Source: JAPHTQ01 sp050302275 (lineage in GTDB: Bacteria; Pseudomonadota; Gammaproteobacteria; Thiohalomonadales; Thiohalomonadaceae). From it: 12,872 bases of DNA. Shown here one piece after another: positions 1 to 7,231 of the stretch. Numbering within the stretch: the stretch's first letter is position 1; every line of letters starts with the position of its first letter. Made by a program: the position numbers and the translations under genes. The notes beneath the pieces were generated by a model. That model searched no databases. It saw only the letters and a list, made by a program, of their open reading frames with translations, and was not told the DNA's origin. Where the stretch lies: NCBI GenBank assembly GCA_050302275.1, contig JBNLAT010000060.1, forward strand, positions 1-12,872, in the 5' to 3' direction.

Positions 1-175
1 GATGGATGCGGTAGCCCATGGGATCGGGCTCAACCAGACTCTCCTCCCCAAGCCCAAGCCCGGCAACGATCACGACGTGCTCGTAGACGCTATAATCTCG
101 GATCTTTTCCGGGACATCGCTCAGCGCCTCGAAACCGCCGGGGTAGCGTTTACTGACGTTGGTGAAGCGAATCAT
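1..175 (-). CDS. ftsE: FtsE-like N-terminus running into unrelated sequence (partial, window edge)
   Basis: The ATG at 175-173 lies 18 bases after the ftsY stop, where ftsE follows in the usual ftsY-ftsE-ftsX operon. The first 21 residues, MIRFTNVSKRYPGGFEALSDV, are a typical FtsE start (ABC ATPase that works with FtsX in septal peptidoglycan hydrolysis). The next 37 codons to the window edge stay open but do not look like FtsE. The usual stretch leading to the Walker A loop (GHSGAGKST) is absent; instead there is a stretch with VVIVAGLGLGEESLVEPDP. The two other frames of this strand hit stops and do not encode Walker A either, so a simple frameshift does not explain it. The sequence changes character near 110-115. 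An assembly join at a contig end is the simplest explanation; a real rearrangement is possible. I do not recognise the second part. Confidence 0.55.
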   Translation of the reverse strand, partial: MIRFTNVSKRYPGGFEALSDVPEKIRDYSVYEHVVIVAGLGLGEESLVEPDPMGYRIH

Positions 176-193
176 GGCTAGTCTGTTTTCTCG

Positions 194-1159
194 TTATTGT
201 TCGAACAGGGCGTCGATGAATTCCCCGGCATCGAATACGCGCAGGTCTTCGATACCCTCGCCGACACCGATGAAACGGATCGGCAGGCCAAGCTTGCGAC
301 CGATGGCGAAGATGATACCGCCCTTGGCGGTGCCGTCCAGTTTGGTCAGGGCGATGCCGCTGACATCCACCGCGGCATGGAACTGTTGCGCCTGGTTGAG
401 GGCATTCTGGCCGGTCCCGGCATCGAGTACCAGCAGCACCTCGTGCGGAGCAGTCTCATCAAGCTTGCCGATGACCCGCTTAACTTTCTTCAGCTCTTCC
501 ATCAGGTTCGATTGGGTGTGCAGCCGTCCGGCGGTATCGGCAATCACTACATCAATGCCCCGTGCCTTGCCTGCTTCGATGGCGTCGAAGATCACCGAGG
601 CGGAGTCGGAACCGCTCTGCTGGGCAATCACCGGGATGTCGTTTCGTTCACCCCATACTTGAAGCTGCTCCACGGCTGCGGCACGGAAAGTGTCGCCCGC
701 TGCCAGCATTACCGAACGGCCTTCGTCCTGCAGTCGCTTGGCCAGTTTGCCGATGGTGGTGGTCTTGCCGGCACCGTTAATGCCGACGACCAGAATGACG
801 AAAGGTTTTTTGGCGCTATCGATATTTAGCGGTGCGTTGCACGGCTCCAGCATCGCCAGCATCTCTTCCCGTAGTGCCGCCATCACCGCCTCGCCGTCGG
901 CCAGCTGTTTGCGGCTCATGCGTTGGGTCAGGTTGGCGATGATTGTCTGCGTGGCTTCGACCCCCATGTCTGCCACCAGCAGCTGGGTTTCGATCTCTTC
1001 CATCAGGTCGTCGTCGATCGACTTGCGGCCCAGCAACAGTTCGCCGATGCCACCGGTAAGATTGCCGCGGGTGCGGCTGAGGCCGTTTTTGAGGCGGGAG
1101 AAGAGGCCGCCGGACTTCTCTTCGGGTTGCGCTTGTTTATTTTTGCCGAAACCAAACAT
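194..1159 (-). CDS. ftsY: Signal recognition particle receptor FtsY
   Basis: This 321-residue GTPase docks SRP-ribosome complexes at the inner membrane for co-translational insertion of membrane proteins. An N domain (about residues 45-115) precedes the G domain. Visible motifs are the P-loop GINGAGKTT (126-134), DTFRAAAVEQL (156-166), DTAGR (208-212), TKLD (272-275) and the closing GVGEGIEDL (298-306). The A domain before the NG core is short, about 45 basic and glycine-rich residues beginning MFGFGKNK, against roughly 200 acidic residues in E. coli. Short forms are common elsewhere. The ATG at 1159 is chosen because MFGFG is a family-typical start; the frame stays open to 1414, but that extension overlaps the divergent peptidase gene and has no FtsY character. 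The gene heads the ftsY-ftsE run and diverges from the M16/rsmD run. Confidence 0.97.
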   Translation of the reverse strand: MFGFGKNKQAQPEEKSGGLFSRLKNGLSRTRGNLTGGIGELLLGRKSIDDDLMEEIETQLLVADMGVEATQTIIANLTQRMSRKQLADGEAVMAALREEMLAMLEPCNAPLNIDSAKKPFVILVVGINGAGKTTTIGKLAKRLQDEGRSVMLAAGDTFRAAAVEQLQVWGERNDIPVIAQQSGSDSASVIFDAIEAGKARGIDVVIADTAGRLHTQSNLMEELKKVKRVIGKLDETAPHEVLLVLDAGTGQNALNQAQQFHAAVDVSGIALTKLDGTAKGGIIFAIGRKLGLPIRFIGVGEGIEDLRVFDAGEFIDALFEQ

Positions 1160-1200
1160 GGATAGATCCGGGATAATGTTGAACCTGACGCCGGGTCGAG

Positions 1201-1274
1201 TTGTCCCTGTTGGACAAACCTCTTCGCCAACGGCGCGCGAAGGGGTTATCGTACCACCTCGCCCCTCGGCGGGG
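1201..1274. other. Three consecutive hairpins in the divergent ftsY / M16 spacer
   Basis: The 147-base spacer between the two divergent starts contains three inverted repeats in a row. TTGTCC (1201-1206) pairs with GGACAA (1212-1217). CCTCTTCGC (1219-1227) pairs with GCGAAGGGG (1237-1245), with one G-T pair. CCCC (1262-1265) pairs with GGGG (1271-1274). None is followed by a T-run on either strand, so they do not look like intrinsic terminators. They could form in the 5' leader of either gene. I could not place a convincing sigma-70 promoter in the spacer, although promoters for both directions are expected here. Confidence 0.4.
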
Positions 1275-1306
1275 TAAGCAAGAACAAGACAAATGGGAAT
1301 CAGGCC

Positions 1307-2689
1307 TTGTACAAAGTCAAAATAGTCATCCCTATCCTGCTGTTGCTGCTTGGCGGTTGCAACCGGGTAGCTGTCAACGAGCAGGCGGCCGATAGCGGCA
1401 ACGCCAAAGTCCATGAATACCGGCTGGATAACGGTATGAAACTACTGGTGCGTGAAAATCACCGCTCACCGATTGTGGTTTCTCAGATCTGGTACAAAAT
1501 CGGCGCCAGTTATGAGCACATCGGTATTACCGGTGTCTCCCACGTGCTGGAACACATGATGTTCAAGGGGACTGCCAAACATCCGGCCGGTGAGTTCTCG
1601 CGCATCATTGCCGAGAACGGCGGTAGCGAAAACGCCTTTACCGGCCGTGACTACACTTCCTATTTTCAGCAGCTGGAAAAGAGTCGCCTGCCGATCGCCT
1701 TTGAACTGGAGGCGGACCGCATACGCAATTTGCAGATCCCCGCCGACGAATTCGCCAAAGAGGTGAAGGTGGTGATGGAAGAGCGGCGTATGCGTACCGA
1801 GGACGATCCGGGTGCCATGACCAGCGAACGCTTCATGGCTGCTGCCTTTGAGGTCAATCCTTACCATAACCCGGTGATCGGCTGGATGGACGACCTGAAA
1901 AACCTCACTGTCGATGACCTGCGCAACTGGTACCGCACCTGGTACTCACCCAATAACGCGACGTTGGTGGTGGCCGGTGATGTCAATCCTTCCGAGGTGT
2001 TGGCACTGGCGCAGAAATCCTTCGGTGATATCAAGCCCAGCGTACTGCCCGCGGAGAAGCCGCGCCGCGAACCGAAACAGCTGGGTGAGCGACGCATTAC
2101 CGTACGCCTGCCAGCCGAACTGCCGAGCCTGCTAATGGGCTACAAGGTGCCCAGCCTGCGTACTGCAGAAGAGCCGTGGAAGGCCTATGCCCTGGATGTG
2201 TTGGCCAATGTCCTCGATGGCGGCGCCAGTGCACGCATCAGTAGCGAGCTGGTGCGTGGCAAGGAGATCGCCGCTGGCGCAGGTGTGGGTTACGACCTGT
2301 TGGCACGGCATGAAACCCTGTTGATGATGCAGGGCACACCAGCACAGAAGCGTAGCGTTGCCGAATTGGAGAAAGCCCTCAGGGGACAGATTGCCCGCCT
2401 GCAGAAGCAATTGGTGAGCAAGTCAGAGCTGGCGCGGATTAAGGCACAGGTCACCGCGAGCAAGGTCTACGAACTGGACTCGGTTTTCTATCAGGCGATG
2501 CAACTGGGCATGCTCGAGACTGTCGGCCTCGACTGGCGCGAGGCAGATCGTTATCTGCAGAACATCGAGGCGATCACCCCTGAGCAGATACGCCAGGTGG
2601 CGCGTGAATATCTGACGCCGAAAAACCTTACCGTGGCGATCCTCGATCCCGTTAAAGACGCTAAAGGAGGCAAACATGCAGCGCACTAA
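1307..2689 (+). CDS. M16 family zinc metallopeptidase, lipoprotein, catalytic subunit
   Basis: A 460-residue pitrilysin-family (M16) endopeptidase, probably exported and lipid-anchored. The inverted zinc motif HVLEH is at residues 79-83: His79 and His83 bind zinc and Glu82 is the catalytic base. The third ligand is expected to be Glu158 or Glu159 in the helix VVMEERR, at the family-typical distance. A second, inactive M16 fold fills the C-terminal half. TTG at 1307 is chosen because it gives a complete lipoprotein signal: a short basic start, a hydrophobic run and the lipobox LGGC with Cys18. The only nearby ATG (1293) is out of frame and stops within 11 codons. GGA/AGG elements at 1296-1304 give a weak ribosome site. 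The end overlaps the next gene by 14 bases, so the two are translationally linked. The substrate cannot be told from sequence. Confidence 0.92.
   Translation: MYKVKIVIPILLLLLGGCNRVAVNEQAADSGNAKVHEYRLDNGMKLLVRENHRSPIVVSQIWYKIGASYEHIGITGVSHVLEHMMFKGTAKHPAGEFSRIIAENGGSENAFTGRDYTSYFQQLEKSRLPIAFELEADRIRNLQIPADEFAKEVKVVMEERRMRTEDDPGAMTSERFMAAAFEVNPYHNPVIGWMDDLKNLTVDDLRNWYRTWYSPNNATLVVAGDVNPSEVLALAQKSFGDIKPSVLPAEKPRREPKQLGERRITVRLPAELPSLLMGYKVPSLRTAEEPWKAYALDVLANVLDGGASARISSELVRGKEIAAGAGVGYDLLARHETLLMMQGTPAQKRSVAELEKALRGQIARLQKQLVSKSELARIKAQVTASKVYELDSVFYQAMQLGMLETVGLDWREADRYLQNIEAITPEQIRQVAREYLTPKNLTVAILDPVKDAKGGKHAAH
2665..2670 (+). promoter_or_regulatory. Strong Shine-Dalgarno of the second M16 gene
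   Basis: AGGAGG lies five bases before the ATG at 2676, inside the last codons of the upstream peptidase gene. This is a near-perfect ribosome site and fixes the start of the second gene. Confidence 0.85.
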
Positions 2690-3989
2690 GGCATTTGCCC
2701 TCCTTCTATTCACAGGGCTGCTATTCAGCAGCCAGACGCTGTTTGCCGCACCACAGATCCAGCACTGGCAGACGGCCAATGGTGCAAGGGTCTATTTCGT
2801 CGAGGCACCGGAGTTGCCGATGGTCGATGTGCGCGTGGTCTTCGATGCCGGTTCGGCCCGCGACGGCAAACAGGCTGGATTGGCACTCTTTACTAGCGCC
2901 ATGCTGGAAGAGGGAGCTGCGGGGCTGGATGCCGATACCATCGCCCGACGTTTTGAGGATCTCGGTGCCCAGTTCAGTGCCGGGGCTTATCGTGACATGG
3001 CGACGGTTGGGCTACGCAGTCTGACCAAGCAGTCGATCCTGCAACCAGCTCTGAAGACCTTTATCCAGGTACTGACTCGTCCTGAATTCCCACAGAAGGC
3101 GTTGCAGCGGGTGCGCAAGCAGATGCTGACGGGTCTGCAGCAGCAGGAGCAGGATCCGGGCGCTATCGCGAGCAAGGCCTTCTACAGTGCGTTGTATGGC
3201 GATCATCCTTATGCCACGCCTTCCGATGGCACCCTCGCCAGCGTCAGGGCGCTACAGCGCAATGACCTGCGAGATTTCTATCGACGCTACTATGTGGCGC
3301 GTAACGCGGTGGTGGCCATCGTCGGTGCGCTGGACAGGGATGCGGCAAAAAGTTTGGCAGAAAAGGTGAGTGCCGGTTTGCGCCAGGGTCAGCGTGCCGC
3401 AGATCTGCCCTCGCCTATGCCGCTGAAGCAGGCGAGAACCGAGCATATCGAATACCCATCGACTCAGACTCACATCCTGATGGGCCAACCGGGCATCGCC
3501 CGCGGCGATAAAGACTACTTCCCTCTCTATGTCGGCAACCATATTCTCGGTGGCGGCGGCTTCGGCTCGCGCATTACCGAAGAGGTGCGGGAAAAGCGCG
3601 GCCTCTCCTACAGCGCCTATAGCTACTTTGCGCCGATGCATGCAGCGGGGCCCTTTGTCCTGGGCCTGCAGACCCGTAACGACAGTGCCGACAAGGCGCT
3701 TACGGTACTGCGCGAGACCCTGGAGACATTCCGTAACGAAGGACCGACGGCGAAAGAGCTGGATGCAGCGAAGAAGAACATCACCGGCGGTTTCCCGCTC
3801 AAGGTCGACTCCAACAGCGATATCCTCGGCTATATCGCGATGATCGGGTTTTACGATCTGCCGCTGGATTATCTCGATCGTTTCAACGCCACCATCGATG
3901 CGGTCACGGCGAAGCAGATCCGTGAGGCCTTCCAGCGTCGGGTCGATCCGGCACACATGGTGACCGTTACCGTGGGTAAAAAGCAGTAG
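2676..3989 (+). CDS. M16 family peptidase-like protein, non-catalytic partner, periplasmic
   Basis: A 437-residue M16 paralogue. The N-terminus is a signal peptide (MQRTK, then a hydrophobic stretch, cleavage near residues 24-25). The HxxEH position, found by aligning GLA-(H)FLEH-M with GLALFTSAM, reads LFTSA at residues 71-75, so all zinc ligands and the catalytic Glu of that motif are lost. The C-terminal half keeps the family signature GSRITEEVREKRGLSYSAYS, including the Arg and Tyr residues associated with substrate handling in M16B proteins. Active/inactive M16 pairs often form heterodimers, as in the mitochondrial processing peptidase and bacterial two-gene systems. The 14-base overlap with the active subunit suggests a two-subunit protease; the pairing is inferred. 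The stop codon abuts the rsmD start. Confidence 0.92.
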   Translation: MQRTKAFALLLFTGLLFSSQTLFAAPQIQHWQTANGARVYFVEAPELPMVDVRVVFDAGSARDGKQAGLALFTSAMLEEGAAGLDADTIARRFEDLGAQFSAGAYRDMATVGLRSLTKQSILQPALKTFIQVLTRPEFPQKALQRVRKQMLTGLQQQEQDPGAIASKAFYSALYGDHPYATPSDGTLASVRALQRNDLRDFYRRYYVARNAVVAIVGALDRDAAKSLAEKVSAGLRQGQRAADLPSPMPLKQARTEHIEYPSTQTHILMGQPGIARGDKDYFPLYVGNHILGGGGFGSRITEEVREKRGLSYSAYSYFAPMHAAGPFVLGLQTRNDSADKALTVLRETLETFRNEGPTAKELDAAKKNITGGFPLKVDSNSDILGYIAMIGFYDLPLDYLDRFNATIDAVTAKQIREAFQRRVDPAHMVTVTVGKKQ

Positions 3990-4568
3990 ATGAAAAAAGC
4001 ACGGCGATCCGGTGGCAGCAACACCCTGCGCATCATCGGCGGCGAATGGCGCGGGCGGAAATTGCGTTTCGCCGACGGCGAGGGCTTGCGCCCGACTACC
4101 GACCGGGTGCGCGAAACGCTGTTTAACTGGTTGGCGCCGCGGATTCAGGGTGCACGTTGCCTGGATCTGTTTGCCGGTAGTGGCGCTCTGGGGCTGGAGG
4201 CGTTGTCACGCGGTGCAGTCGAGGTGGTTTTCGTCGATACCAACCCGGCGGCGATTACGACGCTGAAAGAGAACCTTGCGCTGCTTAAAGTAGAGAACGC
4301 TGAGGTGATCCGTGGCGACGGGCTCAACTATCTGCAGGGGAATTCACGTCAATTTGATGTGGTTTTTCTCGACCCGCCGTTTCGCCGCGACCTGTTGCAA
4401 CCGGCGCTAAAGCTACTGGCCGAACAGGGCTGGCTGGCGAAAGGGGCGCGACTCTATCTGGAGCTGGAGAGCGAGGAGTCGTTGCCGGAGCTCCCTACAG
4501 GCTGGGAATTGCTGCGTAGCAAAGAAGCGGGACAGGTGGCCTATCACCTGGTCGCAGTGGCTGGATAA
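3990..4568 (+). CDS. rsmD: 16S rRNA (guanine966-N2)-methyltransferase RsmD
   Basis: A 192-residue SAM-dependent methyltransferase that makes m2G966 of 16S rRNA during 30S assembly in the cytoplasm. Seen here: the RNA-binding segment LRPTTDRVRETLFNWL (33-48), SAM-binding motif I LDLFAGSG (58-65), the acidic loop FVDTN (81-85) and the catalytic DPPF (128-131), which is typical of N2-guanine methyltransferases. Length fits the family. The ATG directly follows the stop codon of the preceding M16 gene without a base between, so it is almost certainly co-transcribed and translationally coupled. The basic first ten residues (MKKARRSGGS) are normal for RsmD. Confidence 0.97.
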   Translation: MKKARRSGGSNTLRIIGGEWRGRKLRFADGEGLRPTTDRVRETLFNWLAPRIQGARCLDLFAGSGALGLEALSRGAVEVVFVDTNPAAITTLKENLALLKVENAEVIRGDGLNYLQGNSRQFDVVFLDPPFRRDLLQPALKLLAEQGWLAKGARLYLELESEESLPELPTGWELLRSKEAGQVAYHLVAVAG

Positions 4569-4634
4569 GGGATGACCTTTATACTGTAACCCGCTACCTA
4601 TATCATTAAGGCTTAGTGAGCCAAGAGAATCCCG

Positions 4635-5114
4635 ATGCCTGTTACCGCGATCTATCCCGGCACCTTCGACCCGATCACCAATGGGCACAGCGATCTGGTG
4701 CAGCGCGCCTCCTGTCTGTTCGACAAAGTGATCGTCGCCATCGCCGCCAACCCCAACAAAACCCCCATGTTTAACCTGGAAGAACGGGTAGGCCTGGCGC
4801 AAGAGGTGCTGAGTGGTCTGGAGAATGTGGAGATCTGCGGTTTCGATAGCCTGCTGGCCGATTTTGCCCGTGAGCAGGGCGCGACGGTGATCCTGCGCGG
4901 TCTGCGCGCGGTCTCCGATTTCGAGTACGAATTCCAGCTGGCGGGGATGAATCGCCATCTGGCACCGGATGTAGAGACTATCTTTCTCACCCCGGCAGAG
5001 AAATACACCTTCATCTCCTCCAGCCTGGTGAAAGAAGTGGCGACGCTGGGTGGCGAGGTCGGCGATTTCGTCGATACTAAGGTGAAAGCTGCGTTACAAA
5101 ACAGAATGCGCTAA
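4635..5114 (+). CDS. coaD: Phosphopantetheine adenylyltransferase CoaD
   Basis: A 159-residue nucleotidyltransferase for the penultimate step of coenzyme A synthesis: 4'-phosphopantetheine + ATP gives dephospho-CoA + PPi. The N-terminus AIYPGTFDPITNGH carries the T/HxGH motif (TNGH, residues 15-18) that binds ATP. RGLR (88-91) and the C-terminal ISSS loop (127-130) are the other conserved active-site segments. Length matches the family exactly. The gene follows rsmD after 66 bases. That gap contains TATACT (4580-4585), which could be a -10 box, but no good -35 stands before it. The ribosome site is weak (AGAGAA, 4624-4629). It is probably read through from the rsmD run or from a weak local promoter. 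Confidence 0.97.
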   Translation: MPVTAIYPGTFDPITNGHSDLVQRASCLFDKVIVAIAANPNKTPMFNLEERVGLAQEVLSGLENVEICGFDSLLADFAREQGATVILRGLRAVSDFEYEFQLAGMNRHLAPDVETIFLTPAEKYTFISSSLVKEVATLGGEVGDFVDTKVKAALQNRMR

Positions 5115-5154
5115 TATTCCGGTTTTTATTCCCGGCCGAATTGGCCGTAATTGC

Positions 5155-5160
5155 AGGAGG
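5155..5160 (+). promoter_or_regulatory. Shine-Dalgarno deciding the ferredoxin start
   Basis: AGGAGG ends ten bases before the ATG at 5171. An earlier in-frame ATG at 5141 lacks such a site and would add ten residues unlike the family. Just before it, CGGCC (5133-5137) and GGCCG (5143-5147) can form a small GC-rich hairpin. Confidence 0.75.
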
Positions 5161-5170
5161 AAGTTGTGCG

Positions 5171-5422
5171 ATGGCACTGTTGATTACTGACGAATGTATT
5201 AACTGCGACGTTTGCGAACCCGAATGCCCCAATGGTGCTATCAGCCAGGGCGACGAAATTTACGTGATTGATCCCACTCACTGCACCGAGTGTGTTGGTC
5301 ACTACGAAGAACCTCAGTGCATCGAGGTCTGCCCGGTGGACTGCATTATCATCGATCCGGACCATACCGAATCGAAAGATGTACTTCAGGCGAAATACGA
5401 AAAGCTGCAATCTCAGGGCTAA
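5171..5422 (+). CDS. Alvin-type 2[4Fe-4S] ferredoxin (YfhL family)
   Basis: An 83-residue low-potential electron carrier with two 4Fe-4S clusters. The first cluster motif is C9-x2-C12-x2-C15-x3-C19-P. The second is C38-x2-C41-x8-C50-x3-C54-P, with the longer loop between its second and third cysteines and the acidic C-terminal helix (DHTESKDVLQAKYEKLQ) that define the Allochromatium vinosum type. From memory the protein is very close to the A. vinosum ferredoxin, including the start LITDECINCDVCEPECP and the ninth cysteine (C58). C19 and C54 are each expected to ligate the other cluster, as usual for this fold. It lies 56 bases after coaD and is followed by an intrinsic terminator, so it ends the run. 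The redox partner cannot be inferred from the neighbours. Confidence 0.96.
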   Translation: MALLITDECINCDVCEPECPNGAISQGDEIYVIDPTHCTECVGHYEEPQCIEVCPVDCIIIDPDHTESKDVLQAKYEKLQSQG

Positions 5423-5441
5423 TCGTCACCGTCTGCATTAC

Positions 5442-5471
5442 AAAGGCCCCGCCCTGCTCGGGGCCTTTTTT
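5442..5471 (+). terminator. Rho-independent terminator after the ferredoxin gene
   Basis: AAAGGCCCCG (5442-5451) pairs perfectly with CGGGGCCTTT (5459-5468) around a seven-base loop, and a run of six T (5466-5471) follows. It starts 19 bases after the ferredoxin stop and separates the coaD-ferredoxin run from the gene for gamma-glutamyltranspeptidase. Confidence 0.93.
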
Positions 5472-5555
5472 CTTTCAGCAGAACTTCTCTCCAAACTTGC
5501 ACCTCACGTCTGCAACGGCGATGCTTCCATTTGATCGAAAACCGGAATATTGCCG

Positions 5556-7214
5556 ATGAAACGCCTGTTGCTTCTGCTGTTACTGCCCTCGCTGCTGATC
5601 GCAGGCGAGATCAAGCCGCCTGCTGCCGCGATTGCTACGGCCCATCCGCTGGCCACACAAGCAGGAATGGAAATTCTTGCCCAGGGTGGTAACGCCTTTG
5701 ATGCCGCAGTGGCGGTGAGTGCCGCGTTGGCGGTAGTGGAACCCTACAGTTCCGGTATTGGCGGGGGTGGTTTCTGGTTGCTGCACCGTGCCAGTGACGG
5801 CTTTGAGACCATGCTCGACGGTCGTGAAAAGGCACCGTTGGTTGCCAGCCGTAATATGTATCTGGACGACAAAGGCGAGGTGATCCAGGGGCTATCGATG
5901 AACGGTCCGCTGGCGGCAGGTATTCCCGGTGAACCGGCGGCACTGGCGCATCTGGGCAAGCACTATGGACGGTTATCGTTGGGTAAGACCCTCGCTCCGG
6001 CGATTCGCCTTGCCCGTGAGGGCTTTCCCGTCACCGAACACTACCGCCGTATGGCCGGTTTTCGTCTTGAGGTATTGCGGCAATATCCGACGAGCGCAGC
6101 GATCTTCCTCAAAGACAATGAGGTGCCTCCACTTGGTTATCTGATCAAGCAGCCGGGACTGGCACGGACGCTGGAGGCGGTGGCCAGTAAAGGGGCTAAG
6201 GGTTTCTATCACGGCAAAGTGGGTCAGGCGTTGCTTAAGGCGACGCGCAAACATGGCGGGATCTGGCAGCAGCAGGATTTCGATGCGTATCGTGTGATCG
6301 AACGTGAACCGATTCGCTTCCGTTACCATGATCTGGAAGTTACTTCTGCTGCGCCACCCTCTTCCGGCGGAGTGGCATTGGCGACCATGTTCAATATCCT
6401 CTCCCGCTATCCATTAAATGAAATGGACAAGGTTGAGCGTACCCACCTGATTATCGAGGCGATGCGCCGTGCCTATCACGATCGTGCCAAGTTTCTTGGC
6501 GATACCGACTTTGTCGACGTGCCAGTAAAACGACTGGTCAGTGCTGCGCATGCAGAGAAGTTGGCGAGTTCAATAAAGAAAAGCCGTGCCACACCCAGCA
6601 GCACTCTCTCGGCAGTCGCACCTCCTCCTCAGGGCGATCACACCACCCACTTCTCTATTCTGGATAAAGAAGGCAACTACGTCTCCGCCACCCTGAGTAT
6701 CAACTATCCGTTCGGTTCCGGTTTTGTTGCCGGGGATACCGGGGTGTTACTCAATGATGAAATGGATGACTTCTCGGCCAAACCGGGCGTACCCAATGCG
6801 TACGGCCTGGTCGGTGCCGAGGCCAATGCGATTGCGCCGGGTAAACGTATGCTCTCCAGTATGTCGCCAACCTTTGTTAGTGGCCCTGATGGTGTCGCGA
6901 TCCTCGGCACCCCTGGCGGCAGTCGGATTATTACCATGGTGATGCTCGGTATTATGGAGTACGCCGAAGGTAAGCAACCGCAGGAATGGGTGGCGCGGCC
7001 ACGTTTTCATCACCAGTATCTGCCGGATAAGGTTTTCTATGAGGCGGATGCCTTTAGTGACAACGAGGTTGAGGCACTGACGGCAATGGGACATACCCTT
7101 CAACCTGCAGATAGTACCTGGGGTAACATGCAGGCAGTGCTATGGCAGAAGAAAATCAATCGCGTTAAAGCGGCCAGCGATCCGCGGGTCGAAGGCGCGG
7201 CTGAAGTGCAATAA
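5556..7214 (+). CDS. ggt: Gamma-glutamyltranspeptidase, periplasmic
   Basis: A 552-residue Ntn-hydrolase precursor that cleaves gamma-glutamyl bonds (glutathione and its conjugates) and transfers or hydrolyses the glutamyl group. A signal peptide (MKRLLLLLLLPSLLIAG) sends it to the periplasm. The large-subunit motif GGNAFDAAVA (44-53) and substrate-binding Arg90 in DGREKAP are present. Autocleavage is expected before Thr363 in DHTTHFS, giving a small subunit of about 190 residues, the normal size. Small-subunit motifs NDEMDDFSAKPGVPN, LSSMSPT and GTPGGSR all match the E. coli enzyme, so it should be active. The ATG at 5556 is preferred over a TTG two codons earlier; GGAA at 5544-5547 is a modest ribosome site. 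It starts after a terminator and so needs its own promoter, which I cannot place with confidence. The DHH gene follows after 17 bases. Confidence 0.95.
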   Translation: MKRLLLLLLLPSLLIAGEIKPPAAAIATAHPLATQAGMEILAQGGNAFDAAVAVSAALAVVEPYSSGIGGGGFWLLHRASDGFETMLDGREKAPLVASRNMYLDDKGEVIQGLSMNGPLAAGIPGEPAALAHLGKHYGRLSLGKTLAPAIRLAREGFPVTEHYRRMAGFRLEVLRQYPTSAAIFLKDNEVPPLGYLIKQPGLARTLEAVASKGAKGFYHGKVGQALLKATRKHGGIWQQQDFDAYRVIEREPIRFRYHDLEVTSAAPPSSGGVALATMFNILSRYPLNEMDKVERTHLIIEAMRRAYHDRAKFLGDTDFVDVPVKRLVSAAHAEKLASSIKKSRATPSSTLSAVAPPPQGDHTTHFSILDKEGNYVSATLSINYPFGSGFVAGDTGVLLNDEMDDFSAKPGVPNAYGLVGAEANAIAPGKRMLSSMSPTFVSGPDGVAILGTPGGSRIITMVMLGIMEYAEGKQPQEWVARPRFHHQYLPDKVFYEADAFSDNEVEALTAMGHTLQPADSTWGNMQAVLWQKKINRVKAASDPRVEGAAEVQ

Positions 7215-7231
7215 AAAAGAGAAGAGGATTA

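Noticed and set aside
1160..1414. N-terminal extension of FtsY by 85 codons
   Set aside because: The frame is open but overlaps the start of the divergent peptidase gene, and the extra residues do not resemble an FtsY A domain. MFGFGKNK at 1159 is the natural start.
3252..3956. Long minus-strand frame inside the second M16 gene
   Set aside because: It lies wholly within a clear gene in another frame and has no recognisable protein character; it is a by-product of codon bias.
4557..4590. TATACT before coaD as a promoter
   Set aside because: The -10 match is fair but the expected -35 place reads GTGGCT, so it does not stand as a feature on its own.
5141..5170. Earlier in-frame ATG for the ferredoxin
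   Set aside because: The added ten residues are absent from the family, and AGGAGG points to 5171.
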